Shown piece by piece: positions 36,204-44,742 of a DNA stretch of 64,000 nucleotides. Within the stretch, counting starts at the first letter, position 1; each line of letters starts with the position of its first letter. The position numbers were made by a program, and so were the translations under genes. This stretch comes from Polyangiaceae bacterium (lineage in GTDB: Bacteria; Myxococcota_A; Polyangia; Polyangiales; Polyangiaceae): the NCBI GenBank assembly GCA_947475525.1, contig CANJMI010000014.1:83507-147506 (forward strand), given 5' to 3'. The notes beneath the pieces are model-generated. The model was given only the letters and a program-made list of their open reading frames with translations, was not told where the DNA came from and searched no databases.

Positions 36204-36697
36204 CGTGCCTAGCCTTCCGTCGCGAGGTCAGAGCGTCGCACGCCGGGTGTACGTTGAGAAGGGCTGGGAACGCGGCGCCACCGATTCGGCGGGGGAAGCC
36301 AACGCGTCCCCACCCCTTCGCCTCGGATCGGCTTCGGCGGCAGCACGGGCCTGTTCATAGACGTGCTCGGAACCGTGATCGCGGTGTCTTTCTCGGTGGG
36401 TGCGTTCATTGGCGCGCCGATAACGCTGGCCGGACGGTTGCGTCGCTAACCGTCAGCGTGAGCTTGGTGCGCTGCGGGCGCTCACGGACGAGCCAGGCCC
36501 AGGGAGCTCCGGCCAGGGGGATGTCGGTGAACCTTCCGGGAGCGTCATTTGGTTGCGGGGTGTCCACCGGTGTCCACCGAAGCGGAGCAGACTCACCACC
36601 CGACTGGCGCGACCCTCGATGCCGATGCTTGAAGACCTGGGGGGCGAATTCGTGGTTGGCTTGCCCTAGGCACTGAACCGACTTCAGGGGTGAACGG
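36204..36697. other. Gene-poor stretch with a degraded permease remnant
   Basis: About 490 bp without an intact gene between the kinase start and the DUF2256 gene. It holds the FtsX-like fragment listed separately and the kinase promoter. A 101-codon open frame on the minus strand (36406-36711) overlaps the DUF2256 start and looks spurious. I see nothing else. Confidence 0.6.
36345..36449 (+). pseudogene. Remnant of an FtsX-family ABC permease
   Basis: This frame reads STGLFIDVLGTVIAVSF followed by SVGAFIGAPITLAGRLRR and a stop. It resembles the transmembrane segment of FtsX/MacB-type permeases, where intact proteins have FIGTVIAVAFSIGAMIGAMIT followed by MYAAVANR. Homology stops at PIT, and upstream sequence has no permease features, so it is a fragment at most. 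Confidence is low because the similarity is short. Confidence 0.35.
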
Positions 36698-36865
36698 ATG
36701 CCGCCAATCAAGAAGAAATCCGAGTTGCCTCAGAAGACCTGTGTAGCCTGTGGCAAACCCTACACTTGGCGAAAGAAGTGGGCTCGAGACTGGGCGCAGG
36801 TGAAGTATTGCTCCGAGAAGTGCCGACGCAACCCAGTCGACCCGAGTGCTCGCCATGAAACCTGA
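36698..36865 (+). CDS. DUF2256 zinc-ribbon protein (55 aa)
   Basis: A complete 55-codon gene from ATG 36698 to TGA 36865. The protein starts [15 protein letters not shown] and contains two Cys pairs: C15-x2-C18 ([18 protein letters not shown]) and C38-x3-C42 (YCSEKCRRN). This is the compact DUF2256 signature, with the conserved T-W-R-K-K-W motif. Function is unknown; members often occur beside photolyase/cryptochrome or FAD-dependent genes (family knowledge). Here it is convergent with an FAD oxidoreductase 130 bp away. A GGGGTGA stretch sits upstream as a possible ribosome-binding site. Confidence 0.9.
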   Translation: MPPIKKKSELPQKTCVACGKPYTWRKKWARDWAQVKYCSEKCRRNPVDPSARHET

Positions 36866-36995
36866 GCGCGTGAGGATGAGTCCTCTGCCAAGGGCTGCCC
36901 GAGAAGTTGCCAGGAAAAACTCGTTGCACTCCGACTCCAAAAAGCCCACCGCCGACTAGGTGCGGGTTCTCGATTCGAGCATCGTCTGAGACTCC

Positions 36996-38237
36996 TCAAC
37001 CCAGTTCTGCCAACAAACGCTCAGCACAACGCCGGCCCGAAACCATCGCACCGTTGATGGAGGCGTTGTCGCGGTGGTCGCCGCAGACATACACGCCCGT
37101 ACTCGTTCGAATCGGTCGTTCCATCTCGGCGAGTGCCGGCGGGGATTGCCGGGGCAGTGCATGGGGAATGCGGTAGGTCCGAAGGTGCCGCCAACCTTCC
37201 GCATGTGCGCCGAACCAGTCTTTCAATTGGGTTTGCACTTTTGCTTGAAGGGCGGCGGCATCCGGATGGATGCCCAGCACCGTCACCGAGACGAGGCTCG
37301 AGCCAGCCGGGCCGTAGGACGGCGCGACCGTCGTGAGTACGCACAGATTGTTGATGGGGCCGGCACCGTCGCCGTTGAGCACCAGAATGGGCCGTTCGAC
37401 CGGCGGCGTCGGTGCGGCGAAGTAGAGGCATGTCACGCCTTGCGAGGCCACGGGTTCGGCGTCACCCAGCAGGCGTCCCGCTACAACGCCATCGGTTGCG
37501 ACGACAACTCTTTTTGCGTGAAGCTCCTCACCCGATTCGAGTGTCACACCGTTCGATCGAACATGGGCCACTTTGGCACCAAAACGAATACTACCTTGGG
37601 GCAGCGTAGCCGCGAGCTGCCGGGGGATAGCTTCCATGCCCTCTTCCGGGAGGCATGCGTTGCCGAGCGAAAACATACGGAACACGAACTGGAACATCCG
37701 GCTGGAGGTGAGCAGGTCGCCGTCCAGAAAGATGCCGCCGAGGAACGGCCGGAAGAAGCGGTCGATCATCGAATCCGAAAAGCCGTTCTCCCGAAGTGTC
37801 TGGAGAGTGGTCGTTTCAGGGTCGCGGAAACGTTCCTCCAGGCTGCCTCGAAGAATGCGAAATCGAAGGCGGGCAACACGCAGTTTGTCCGCGATAGAAC
37901 CGATTGGCGAGACCAACGATGGCAGCGCGGCAGAGGGCCGACGCCAAGGATCGGCCAGCTCGTAGAACTTGCCGCAGTAGCGGATCAAGGCCCCGGGGAG
38001 GACCGGCTTCAATCGAAGAGCAGGGTAATCGAGCTGCTGCTTCGCTTCGGGGTAGCTCGTGAGAAAAACCTGGAAACCACGGTCGAGGCGATAGCCCTCC
38101 ACCATGTCGGTTCGTATTCGGCCGCCAACGCCGTCCGATGCTTCGACGATCAAGAATCGAGTGCCCTCTTGATGGAGTCGCCGCGCGCAGCACAACCCGG
38201 CCAGACCGGCACCAACGATCAACACATCAGGTGTCAT
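36996..38237 (-). CDS. NAD(P)/FAD-dependent oxidoreductase (amine oxidase/phytoene desaturase-like)
   Basis: 413-aa flavoprotein. The dinucleotide-binding motif VLIVGAGLAGLCCARRL is at residues 5-21, and the GG doublet GVGGRIRTD at 36-44 binds FAD. The mid-part (FFRPFLGGIFLDGDLLTSSRMFQFVFRMFSLG) and the C-terminal YVCGDHRDNASINGAMVSGR (the family's GD motif with FAD contacts) match the protoporphyrinogen oxidase/phytoene-desaturase-like clade. No signal peptide. Substrate is unknown. It stands alone, with a DUF2256 gene facing it. The upstream 900 bp carry a transposase remnant. Confidence 0.87.
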   Translation of the reverse strand: MTPDVLIVGAGLAGLCCARRLHQEGTRFLIVEASDGVGGRIRTDMVEGYRLDRGFQVFLTSYPEAKQQLDYPALRLKPVLPGALIRYCGKFYELADPWRRPSAALPSLVSPIGSIADKLRVARLRFRILRGSLEERFRDPETTTLQTLRENGFSDSMIDRFFRPFLGGIFLDGDLLTSSRMFQFVFRMFSLGNACLPEEGMEAIPRQLAATLPQGSIRFGAKVAHVRSNGVTLESGEELHAKRVVVATDGVVAGRLLGDAEPVASQGVTCLYFAAPTPPVERPILVLNGDGAGPINNLCVLTTVAPSYGPAGSSLVSVTVLGIHPDAAALQAKVQTQLKDWFGAHAEGWRHLRTYRIPHALPRQSPPALAEMERPIRTSTGVYVCGDHRDNASINGAMVSGRRCAERLLAELG

Positions 38238-39176
38238 CTGTCTGCCCCCAAGAACGGCTCATCCACGGCGTCCACCGCGAGGACCGGCGGGTCAGCTCGT
38301 GTTTGCGTTTCGGTGAGAGCCACCGAAGAGACGCTGCGGGACTTCGCGAGAGCGAAGCGGCCGGCGGCTGGGGAGAGTGCGGCATGAGTGAAGAAAAGCG
38401 GTGTTCGAGGAGGGAAAACGCTCGTTGAAACGAAGGCGAGTGGGGTCGGCGGCGCGTTTGGGAAGTGTTCGCGGAAAACGGCCTCTTGGCAAGGCCGGAT
38501 GAGCCGCGGCTTGGCGCTTTTGGGGATTCTCGGCGAGGACACTCTTTAACCCGTAGAGGCGCTTGGACCGACGACGCCGTGAGCCGGTCACCTCGCTGAT
38601 GGACCCGCCAATGATTTCCGGGCACAAATCACCGGCATTACCAAAAAAATAACGCAATCGCCACGGCAGCGAGCACACCCACTTGAGCCAGGGCACCTCG
38701 GGCAAGACGCTCTCGACCACGTGACGCGCCGTGTCGATCATGCGTGGGCCGATACAGCTCGAGCAGACGGCATGTCGCTTTTATGAAAATATTTTTAGTT
38801 GATTGAAATCGTAGCGGTTGAATGTGAGTTGGAATAAATGTGTTTGATCGGGTTGCGACGGAGGCTCCCCCACCTCGCGCAACGTGAACTTCGGCAGTTC
38901 GCCCTGCTCGTTGGACTGCTCCCGAAATGCGGGCCAGCGCCGCGCCGCGGTAAAGCGCTGTCTCTTCGAGGCGATGGCGGGCATCGGCTTCGGCCCTTTC
39001 CGTGCGGCGGGCGTATGGTCTCCACCATCGCGGCCAACCTTCGTCCCGAGCCCCCTGAAACGGCATAGCACGGGTAGTGCGCCAGCTTTGGGAGCTAGAC
39101 GTCGTCGGTGGCGCCAAACCACAGCGGTTTTAATTGCCAATTCACAGCCGGTGAACTATCGCCTTTCACGACTACG
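38238..39176. other. Gene-free stretch with transposon debris
   Basis: About 940 bp without an intact gene. The middle part (38538-38967) is an IS91-type transposase remnant. 38238-38537 carries nothing recognisable apart from the promoter side of the FAD gene. 38968-39176 is the upstream region of the next lipoprotein. A short AT-rich run (38779-38810) contrasts with the GC-rich surroundings. Confidence 0.7.
38538..38967 (-). pseudogene. IS91/IS801-type transposase remnant, frameshifted
   Basis: Three blocks on the minus strand match consecutive parts of the IS91-type transposase N-terminus but lie in different frames. First comes EETALYR at about 38967, then WPAFREQSNEQGELPKFTLREV at about 38936-38871 in another frame. 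After a disrupted gap, KRHAVCSSCIGPRM (zinc-binding end) runs into DTARHVVESVLPEVPWLKW, VCSLPWRLRYFFG and RRRSKRLYGLKSV, ending at about 38538. The catalytic Tyr region is absent. The element is dead and truncated; no terminal repeats were found. Confidence 0.75.
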
Positions 39177-40067
39177 ATGAAAAACATAACAACTAGTGGA
39201 TCTCGCGAGCCGAGCGTGACAGCGACACTCGGGCGCACGGGACTTCTACTCGGGACAGCCTTCGCACTCGCACTCGCAGCCGGCAGCGGCGCGTGTGGCG
39301 ACGGAGAGACGATTGCAGAGGCGACCGGCACGCAGACGGCCGTGACCTCGACCGCGAGCGGTGGTGGCCAGATGGCTTCGACCAGCACCAGCGGCGCAGG
39401 CGGCGAGATGGCCACGACCAGCACCGGCGGCGCGGGTGGCGCGGGCGGCGAGATGGCTGCGACCAGCACCGGCGGCGCGGGTGGCGCGGGCGGCGCAGGT
39501 GGCGCAGGTGGCGCAGGTGGCGCGGGCGGCGCAGGTGGCGGAGGCGGCGCATCGGGCGCCGGGATCGCCTTCATCGGTGTCGCGAACAGCGGCTCTCAGG
39601 CCTGGGGCGGGAACCTGGGAATGGTCTTCACCGTGAGCCAGCCCATCGCCGTGGACTACATGGGCGTCTTTAACAACAATGGCGGGGCTTCACTCGTGTC
39701 TCCCCTATCGGTCGTGATCTTCGATGTCGGAACGAAGCTGCCCGTAGCTGGAACCCTCGTGAAGTTCGAGGCTGGTGTGAACTACGTGCAGCTGGACGCC
39801 ACGGATCTGTTTCAATCCATTGCTCCTGTGACGCTTAATCCCGGAACGACCTACATGGTCAACGCGGTGGGCTTCAACAGCCAGCAGTTGAACGGGAATA
39901 CCGACACCGGAGTCGGCGCGACTTTGGGTGGTTCGCCTTTTATTCAGTCCATCAACAACAACCAATTTGGTTATTACAACACCAATACGTTGATAGAGTT
40001 CCCTGAAAACCTGGACGGATACAGCTACGCCGCGGGAACATTTCACTTCACCGCTAACGGCGGCTGA
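39177..40067 (+). CDS. Gly/Ala-rich lipoprotein, function unknown
   Basis: 296 aa from ATG 39177. The signal peptide (LLLGTAFALALAAGSGAC) gives a lipobox at about residue 40. Residues 45-125 are low complexity: TSTGGAGGAGGEMAATSTGG-like repeats followed by a run of GGA triplets. The C-terminal 165 residues are a folded-looking domain (GIAFIGVANSGSQAWGGNLGMVF, VVIFDVGTKLPVAGTLVKF, NPGTTYMVNAVGFNSQQL). The last part resembles a DUF4082-like or jelly-roll surface domain but is not certain. The DNA encoding the repeats is a GGCGCAGGT-type 9-bp array. Confidence 0.7.
   Translation: MKNITTSGSREPSVTATLGRTGLLLGTAFALALAAGSGACGDGETIAEATGTQTAVTSTASGGGQMASTSTSGAGGEMATTSTGGAGGAGGEMAATSTGGAGGAGGAGGAGGAGGAGGAGGGGGASGAGIAFIGVANSGSQAWGGNLGMVFTVSQPIAVDYMGVFNNNGGASLVSPLSVVIFDVGTKLPVAGTLVKFEAGVNYVQLDATDLFQSIAPVTLNPGTTYMVNAVGFNSQQLNGNTDTGVGATLGGSPFIQSINNNQFGYYNTNTLIEFPENLDGYSYAAGTFHFTANGG
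39470..39545. repeat. 9-bp GGA-encoding tandem array
   Basis: Imperfect 9-bp repeats of the type GGCGCAGGT (with GGCGCGGGT variants) encode the Gly-Gly-Ala run in the lipoprotein at 39177-40067. Such arrays expand and contract by slippage. Confidence 0.8.
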
Positions 40068-40145
40068 GGCGAGTGAACTTAGAGATTCGCCCCTACTCTC
40101 GGCCGACGCGCCACGTGACTCGCTAAACGCCCGCGCGCATCGCTT

Positions 40146-41438
40146 CTAGAACCCACCTGCTGCGACGTGCAGGACGGTCCGTTCCACGAGGCGAAGAAAC
40201 GCACGGATCGATTTGTCGAGGTGTACAATCGGCGTGTCCTCGAGGCGCGTGTGGGAGATGCCCGGCGACGACTGCGCGAACACCATCACCGTCGGGAGGA
40301 TCCCGGCCATTTCAGCGGCGTCGTGGAGCGGACCTGACGGCAACTCGGGCGCGGAGCCGGCGAACTCTTTTACCGCCTCCGAGCAGAAGGCGAGCAGCGT
40401 TGGGTCAAACGGACGCGGCTCGATCGAGAGCAGCGGCGTCCACTCGACCGTGCAGCGGTTTTTCTTCGCCGCCGCGCGTGACGCCTTCTCGGATGCCTGC
40501 TGCATCTTGCCGAGAACCTTCGCGTCGAGCGCACGTAAATCGAGGGAAATATCGGTCAATCCGGACACCGCCGTCACGAAGCCAGGCTCGACCTTAACGA
40601 CGCCGCACGTCGCCACGACGCGAGTCTTCGGCGTTCGACCGGAGAACGCGAGGCCGATGTCGCGGCACGCAAGCGCAAACTCAGCCGCCGCGAGAAACGC
40701 ATCCTGACGCAGCGGGATTGGCGTCGCCCCAGCATGCACGGCCTGCCCCTTGAAGCGCACCATGTGCCGCTCGACCCCCATCGTGCCGAGGACGACTCCG
40801 ACAGGCTTCTTCATCGCCTCGAGCACGGGCCCCTGCTCGATGTGGAGCTCGAGGTAGGCCTTCGCGCGTAGCTCGTTAAAGTAACCATGAGCCTCGTGCA
40901 TGCGCGAAAGTTCGATGCCGTTTTCGCGAAGTGCGTCGGGCAACTTCACTCCATTGCGATCCACCAGGTGAGCGAGCTCTTTCGGCGCATCGAGCGTGCC
41001 GGCCGAGGCCGCGGAACCCGTCAGGCTGCGTCCGTAGCGGGCGCCTTCTTCATCCGCCCAGTCCACGAGGTGGAGGGTCACCGGGGGCGTCCCTGCGGCC
41101 TTGTGTCGACGCAGCGCTTCGATGCCGGCGGTGACGCCGAGCACGCCGTCGAGCCAACCGCCACCGGGCACCGAGTCGAGGTGACTTCCGAAGACGACGC
41201 TGTCCTTCGACTCACCGGGGAGCGTGACCCATGCGTTGCCCGCCGGATCGACGACGACGGGCAGACCGAGGTCACGGGTCACCGTCTCGGTAAACCACGC
41301 GCGCGCCTCGCGCCACACCGGTCCCCATGCGACACGCTGCGCGCCGCGCTCCGTCGACGTCCGCTTCGCGAGCTCACGGAGATCGCGAATGACGCGTTTA
41401 GAAGTCGGGACTGCGAGCTTTTTATGGGCTTTCGGCAT
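40146..41438 (-). CDS. Zn-dependent N-carbamoyl-L-amino-acid hydrolase/allantoate amidohydrolase family
   Basis: 430-aa M20-like amidohydrolase. Metal-binding blocks are in order: VVFGSHLDSVPGGGWLDGVLGV (His and bridging Asp, residues 80-101), DWADEEGARYGRSLTGS (Glu pair, near 125-141), ELHIEQGPVLE (His, near 193-203) and SGPLHDAAEMAGILP (C-terminal His, near 375). The dimerisation-domain segment HAGATPIPLRQDA is near 236. Length is standard (410-430). Substrate could be N-carbamoyl amino acids, ureidoglycolate or allantoate; neighbours give no clue. Confidence 0.9.
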   Translation of the reverse strand: MPKAHKKLAVPTSKRVIRDLRELAKRTSTERGAQRVAWGPVWREARAWFTETVTRDLGLPVVVDPAGNAWVTLPGESKDSVVFGSHLDSVPGGGWLDGVLGVTAGIEALRRHKAAGTPPVTLHLVDWADEEGARYGRSLTGSAASAGTLDAPKELAHLVDRNGVKLPDALRENGIELSRMHEAHGYFNELRAKAYLELHIEQGPVLEAMKKPVGVVLGTMGVERHMVRFKGQAVHAGATPIPLRQDAFLAAAEFALACRDIGLAFSGRTPKTRVVATCGVVKVEPGFVTAVSGLTDISLDLRALDAKVLGKMQQASEKASRAAAKKNRCTVEWTPLLSIEPRPFDPTLLAFCSEAVKEFAGSAPELPSGPLHDAAEMAGILPTVMVFAQSSPGISHTRLEDTPIVHLDKSIRAFLRLVERTVLHVAAGGF

Positions 41439-41596
41439 GGCAAAGCATCTCCAAAGGACGATGGCCGATTAGGCTAACGCAAAGACCGCATGCGCGTGAA
41501 GGGTCAATGCCCCACCCCGGCGTCGCGGGCGCGCGTCACCCTCAACGACGCAGGGGCGCTTCGGTGAGGCGGAGAGCGAGCGCCATCGTCGCGCAC

Positions 41597-42016
41597 TCAC
41601 CAGGCGCCGACGTTCGGCATCGAGGCCCAAGGCTCCGCGGGTGCGAGTGCGCCTCCCGCTTGCAGCAACTCGACCGAAATTTGGTCGGGCGAGCGCACGA
41701 AGGCCATGCGGCCGTCACGCGGTGGCCGGAGGATGGTCACGCCATGGTCGACGAGGCGCTGGCACGCGACGTAGATGTCGGGCACCGCGTAGGCGAGATG
41801 CCCAAAATTACGGCCCCCTGCGTACACTTCGGGATCCCAGTTGTGGGTAAGCTCGACTTGCGCGGCCTCGTCACCCGGTGCGGCGAGGAACACGAGCGTA
41901 AAGCGACCCTGCGGCGAGTCCCGTCGCGACAGCTCCCGCAAACCGAGGGCATCGCAGTAAAATCGAAGCGAGTCGTCGAGGTCGGTCACCCGCACCATCG
42001 TATGAAGGTATTTCAT
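41597..42016 (-). CDS. VOC-family protein (lactoylglutathione lyase-like)
   Basis: 139 aa from ATG 42016 (MKYLHTMVRVTDLDDSLRFYCDALGL), the classic glyoxalase I opening. His6 and Glu at QVELTHNWD fit the metal ligand positions of GloA, and NFGHLAYAVPDI gives the third block with its His. The final Glu ligand would lie in ISVELLQAGG. It therefore looks like a functional glyoxalase I. It lies 25 bp after the thioesterase-like gene on the same strand and is probably cotranscribed. Confidence 0.85.
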   Translation of the reverse strand: MKYLHTMVRVTDLDDSLRFYCDALGLRELSRRDSPQGRFTLVFLAAPGDEAAQVELTHNWDPEVYAGGRNFGHLAYAVPDIYVACQRLVDHGVTILRPPRDGRMAFVRSPDQISVELLQAGGALAPAEPWASMPNVGAW

Positions 42017-42041
42017 AGCGCGAGAGCGTACCTCCCCGGGC

Positions 42042-42869
42042 TCACTTGATGATGACGAACGTCTGCCGATTGAGCGCGACGAGCCGTCCCGCTTCGTCGA
42101 AGACTTCGCGATCCTCGACGACGTAACCGTCACGCCCGGCGATCGAGCGCGACGCGACGAGGAACGTGGTCGCCGGGGAGAGCGTTCGCGGATCGACGAG
42201 AATATCGAGCGAAAACGAGAGCGTCGCCGTCGGACGAAGCATCGGTTCGGTGGTGAGTAGCGTCGGCCAGTACGCGTCGGCAATGGCCGCGAGGTAGGCC
42301 GTATCGACGCACGGAGGGGCCTCCTTCAATCGCACGTAACCGAGCGCGCGCGCCTCCCCGTCGGCGAGGCCGCCAGGCGCGCTCATCGGCAAGCCAGACA
42401 CCGGCCTAAAGTCGACGTGCTGCGCAAACTCGGGCCCAAGCGGCGGACCTATTGGAATCGCATCGACGAACGATGGGGGCGGAGCATCCGGCGCAGCGGG
42501 CAAGGCGAAGTCTCGATCCGCGATGCGTCGTTTACCGAGCGATGCCGTCGCATGCGCGACCACCTCGTCACCACCAGAGCCCGCTTGGAGCATTCGCGCA
42601 GCGTAGGTCGAGACACCATTGCCGACACGCAAGGCTTCGACACGAATCGTGGCGGGACCTGCCGCCACGGGTGCAACGATCTCGGCCGCGAGCGTGCGCA
42701 CCACGCGGGTCGCGTCGGACTCGGTGAGTTCCATCGCGCGCGCCAACCATGCGACCACGAGGCCGCCGAATGCTCCTCGCCCTTGAAGCCAACCCGGCGG
42801 CACAAGGAGGTGAAATTCGTCCCCCACGCGATGGAGGTCGAAGGGCGAGGCGGGGTCGGTCGGTCTCAT
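42042..42869 (-). CDS. Acyl-CoA thioesterase family (TesB-like double hot-dog)
   Basis: 275-aa protein. N-terminal GWLQGRGAFGGLVVAWLARAMEL (residues 26-48) is the typical hot-dog helix segment. VRTLAAEIVAPVAAGPATIRVEALRVGNGVST follows. The second half has CVDTAYLAAIADAYWPTL and SFSLDILVDPRTL, so two hot-dog units are fused as in TesB-like thioesterases. Acyl specificity is unknown. Divergent from the AlkC-like gene with a 49-bp gap. Confidence 0.8.
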   Translation of the reverse strand: MRPTDPASPFDLHRVGDEFHLLVPPGWLQGRGAFGGLVVAWLARAMELTESDATRVVRTLAAEIVAPVAAGPATIRVEALRVGNGVSTYAARMLQAGSGGDEVVAHATASLGKRRIADRDFALPAAPDAPPPSFVDAIPIGPPLGPEFAQHVDFRPVSGLPMSAPGGLADGEARALGYVRLKEAPPCVDTAYLAAIADAYWPTLLTTEPMLRPTATLSFSLDILVDPRTLSPATTFLVASRSIAGRDGYVVEDREVFDEAGRLVALNRQTFVIIK

Positions 42870-42918
42870 GCAACTCCTAGGGATGGAAACTGCCTAGCAC
42901 GCCGAAGCCGCTCCGCGG

Positions 42919-44064
42919 TTGACCGCGCGGCTCATCAGCGTGAGACACGCCCGCGTGGCGGAGCCCTTCAAGTTCAAGCTCGGACGACCGGAAGTCGCCT
43001 GGCTCGCCGAACAGCTCGCCCGCGTTTCTCCGACGTTCGACAGCGGCTTGTTCCTCGCCGCTGCGCTCGATGGGCTCGATGACCTGGAGCTGAAAGCGCG
43101 CGCGCGGCACGTGGCCGATGCCCTCGAAACGACCTTGCCCGATGAACCTGGCGAGGCATTCGCGGTGCTCGTCGCCATGATGGACGCGCCCCTCCATGAG
43201 ACCGAAGGGTACGGTGGCACCGTCTTTCGCTACTTCCCTGTGAGCGAGTACCTCGAACGGCACGGGGTCCGCGACGTCGACGCAGCCCTCGCCGCGAATT
43301 ACGCGCTGACGCAGCGATTCTCGAGCGAGTTCTGCATACGACCGCTGATCCTCGAAGCGTGGGAGCCCACCCTGCGGGCACTGAACGCTTGGGTCACCGA
43401 TCCGAACCCGCACGTACGGCGCCTCGTCAGCGAGGGAACGCGTCCCCGCTTGCCTTGGGGTCGAAAGCTTTCGCCCTTCATCCTCGATCCTTCGCCCACG
43501 TTGCCGCTGCTCGACCAACTGAAAGACGACGCAAGCCCGTACGTCCGGCGCTCCGTCGCCAACCACCTGAACGACATCGCAAAGGACAACCCCACCGTTG
43601 CCCTCGACGTCGCACACGCCTGGCTTCCCGAAGCCTCTCAGGCGCGAAGGCGCATCGTCGAGCACGGCCTCCGTACCCTGTTGAAACGCGGCGATACGCG
43701 CGCGCTCGAGCTGCTCGGCAACGCACCGACGAACGCGCTCGTCGCCCGCGGTGAGCTCTCGCACCGCACCGCCAACCTCGGAGACACCCTCACCCTTCGC
43801 GCGATTCTCGAGAACCAAGGCAGGACGCCCGTCTCGGCGCTCGTCGAGGCTCGCGTGCACTTCGCACGTCCGAGCGGCAAGGCGTCGGTGAAGCCGTTTC
43901 GCGTCGGTCGTGTGACCGTGGCACCAGGCGCGTCCGCGACGCTCGAGAAAATGCTACCGCTCGTGCATCGGAGCATTCGGAAGCTCCACCCCGGGGCACA
44001 CGTCGTCGAGCTTCAAGTCAACGGCACACGCTCACCGATGGGCGTCTTCGTACTCGCGCTCTAA
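42919..44064 (+). CDS. DNA alkylation repair protein, AlkC-type (HEAT repeats plus Ig-like domain)
   Basis: 381 aa starting at a TTG. Residues 1-270 form HEAT-like helical repeats with the family blocks NPHVRRLVSEGTRPRLPWG and DDASPYVRRSVANHLNDIAKDNP. These are the hallmark of AlkC/AlkD DNA glycosylases that remove N3-alkyl purines. Residues 275-381 are a beta-rich extension (LGDTLTLRAILENQG, VTVAPGASATLEKMLPL) matching the Ig-like domain reported for AlkC. The start is uncertain; a GTG seven codons on is possible. Confidence 0.85.
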   Translation: MTARLISVRHARVAEPFKFKLGRPEVAWLAEQLARVSPTFDSGLFLAAALDGLDDLELKARARHVADALETTLPDEPGEAFAVLVAMMDAPLHETEGYGGTVFRYFPVSEYLERHGVRDVDAALAANYALTQRFSSEFCIRPLILEAWEPTLRALNAWVTDPNPHVRRLVSEGTRPRLPWGRKLSPFILDPSPTLPLLDQLKDDASPYVRRSVANHLNDIAKDNPTVALDVAHAWLPEASQARRRIVEHGLRTLLKRGDTRALELLGNAPTNALVARGELSHRTANLGDTLTLRAILENQGRTPVSALVEARVHFARPSGKASVKPFRVGRVTVAPGASATLEKMLPLVHRSIRKLHPGAHVVELQVNGTRSPMGVFVLAL

Positions 44065-44138
44065 CGCCACGGAGGCGCGCTCCCACGCGAGCAGCGCGCG
44101 CCATCGAAACGGAAGAATCCAGCAGGGAGCGGGTCAAC

Positions 44139-44660
44139 TCAACCACGCTTCTTGGCGCGCTTCTTCAACGACAAGTGGAGCGTAAACTCCGCTACCGGCT
44201 CGCTTTCGCTCTTCGAAGGAACCGTCGCCACCACCTTCACCGGCAGGGTGTGCCGCTCACCCGTTTCGATCGCCTTCTTCACGAGCGCCTCCACCGCACG
44301 GCCCTCCTCGCAGATGAAGTGCACGTCGCCTTCGGCACGCTTCAAAAATTTCGCGTGAAACTCACCGAAGATGAGCGAGACGTCCTCGCCCGCGTCCTCG
44401 ATGAGCTTCATCGCGATGATGCCACCCGCGCAGTCCGCGCCGATCGCGAGCACGCCGAAATACATCGAATGCAGATGGTTCTGCGTCATTCGATTCAGCG
44501 GGATCCGCACCTCCGCACGCTCGCTCGTCAAAGCGAGAACCTTAGGGCTGGCGAGGAACAGCATCGGGATCTTCGCAAACCCGAAGAGCCGCAGAATCGC
44601 AGTCTCGCGCATGCCTTCGGGCAGCACTTTCACCAAGTTGCGGGGATTGAACATCGCCAT
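44139..44660 (-). CDS. DUF4442 hot-dog-fold protein
   Basis: 173-aa single hot-dog domain. The block MTQNHLHSMYFGVLAIGADCAGGIIAMK (residues 58-85) is the DUF4442 signature, related to PaaI-like thioesterases. The C-terminus is lysine-rich (SLKKRAKKRG). Function is unproven; a small thioesterase is likely. Convergent with the AlkC-like gene, and 82 bp upstream of the next minus-strand gene's end. Confidence 0.82.
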   Translation of the reverse strand: MAMFNPRNLVKVLPEGMRETAILRLFGFAKIPMLFLASPKVLALTSERAEVRIPLNRMTQNHLHSMYFGVLAIGADCAGGIIAMKLIEDAGEDVSLIFGEFHAKFLKRAEGDVHFICEEGRAVEALVKKAIETGERHTLPVKVVATVPSKSESEPVAEFTLHLSLKKRAKKRG

Positions 44661-44742
44661 GCGGCTCCTCGTAGCTCAAGTCCTGCGGGGAGTCGCGCAC
44701 AGCAAGGAGAAGCAACGCTGTGGCCGAGGCACCGCGCGTAGT

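Noticed and set aside
36406..36711. 101-codon minus-strand open frame
   Set aside because: It overlaps the start of the DUF2256 gene, shows no recognisable domain, and is antisense to the gene-poor permease-remnant region.
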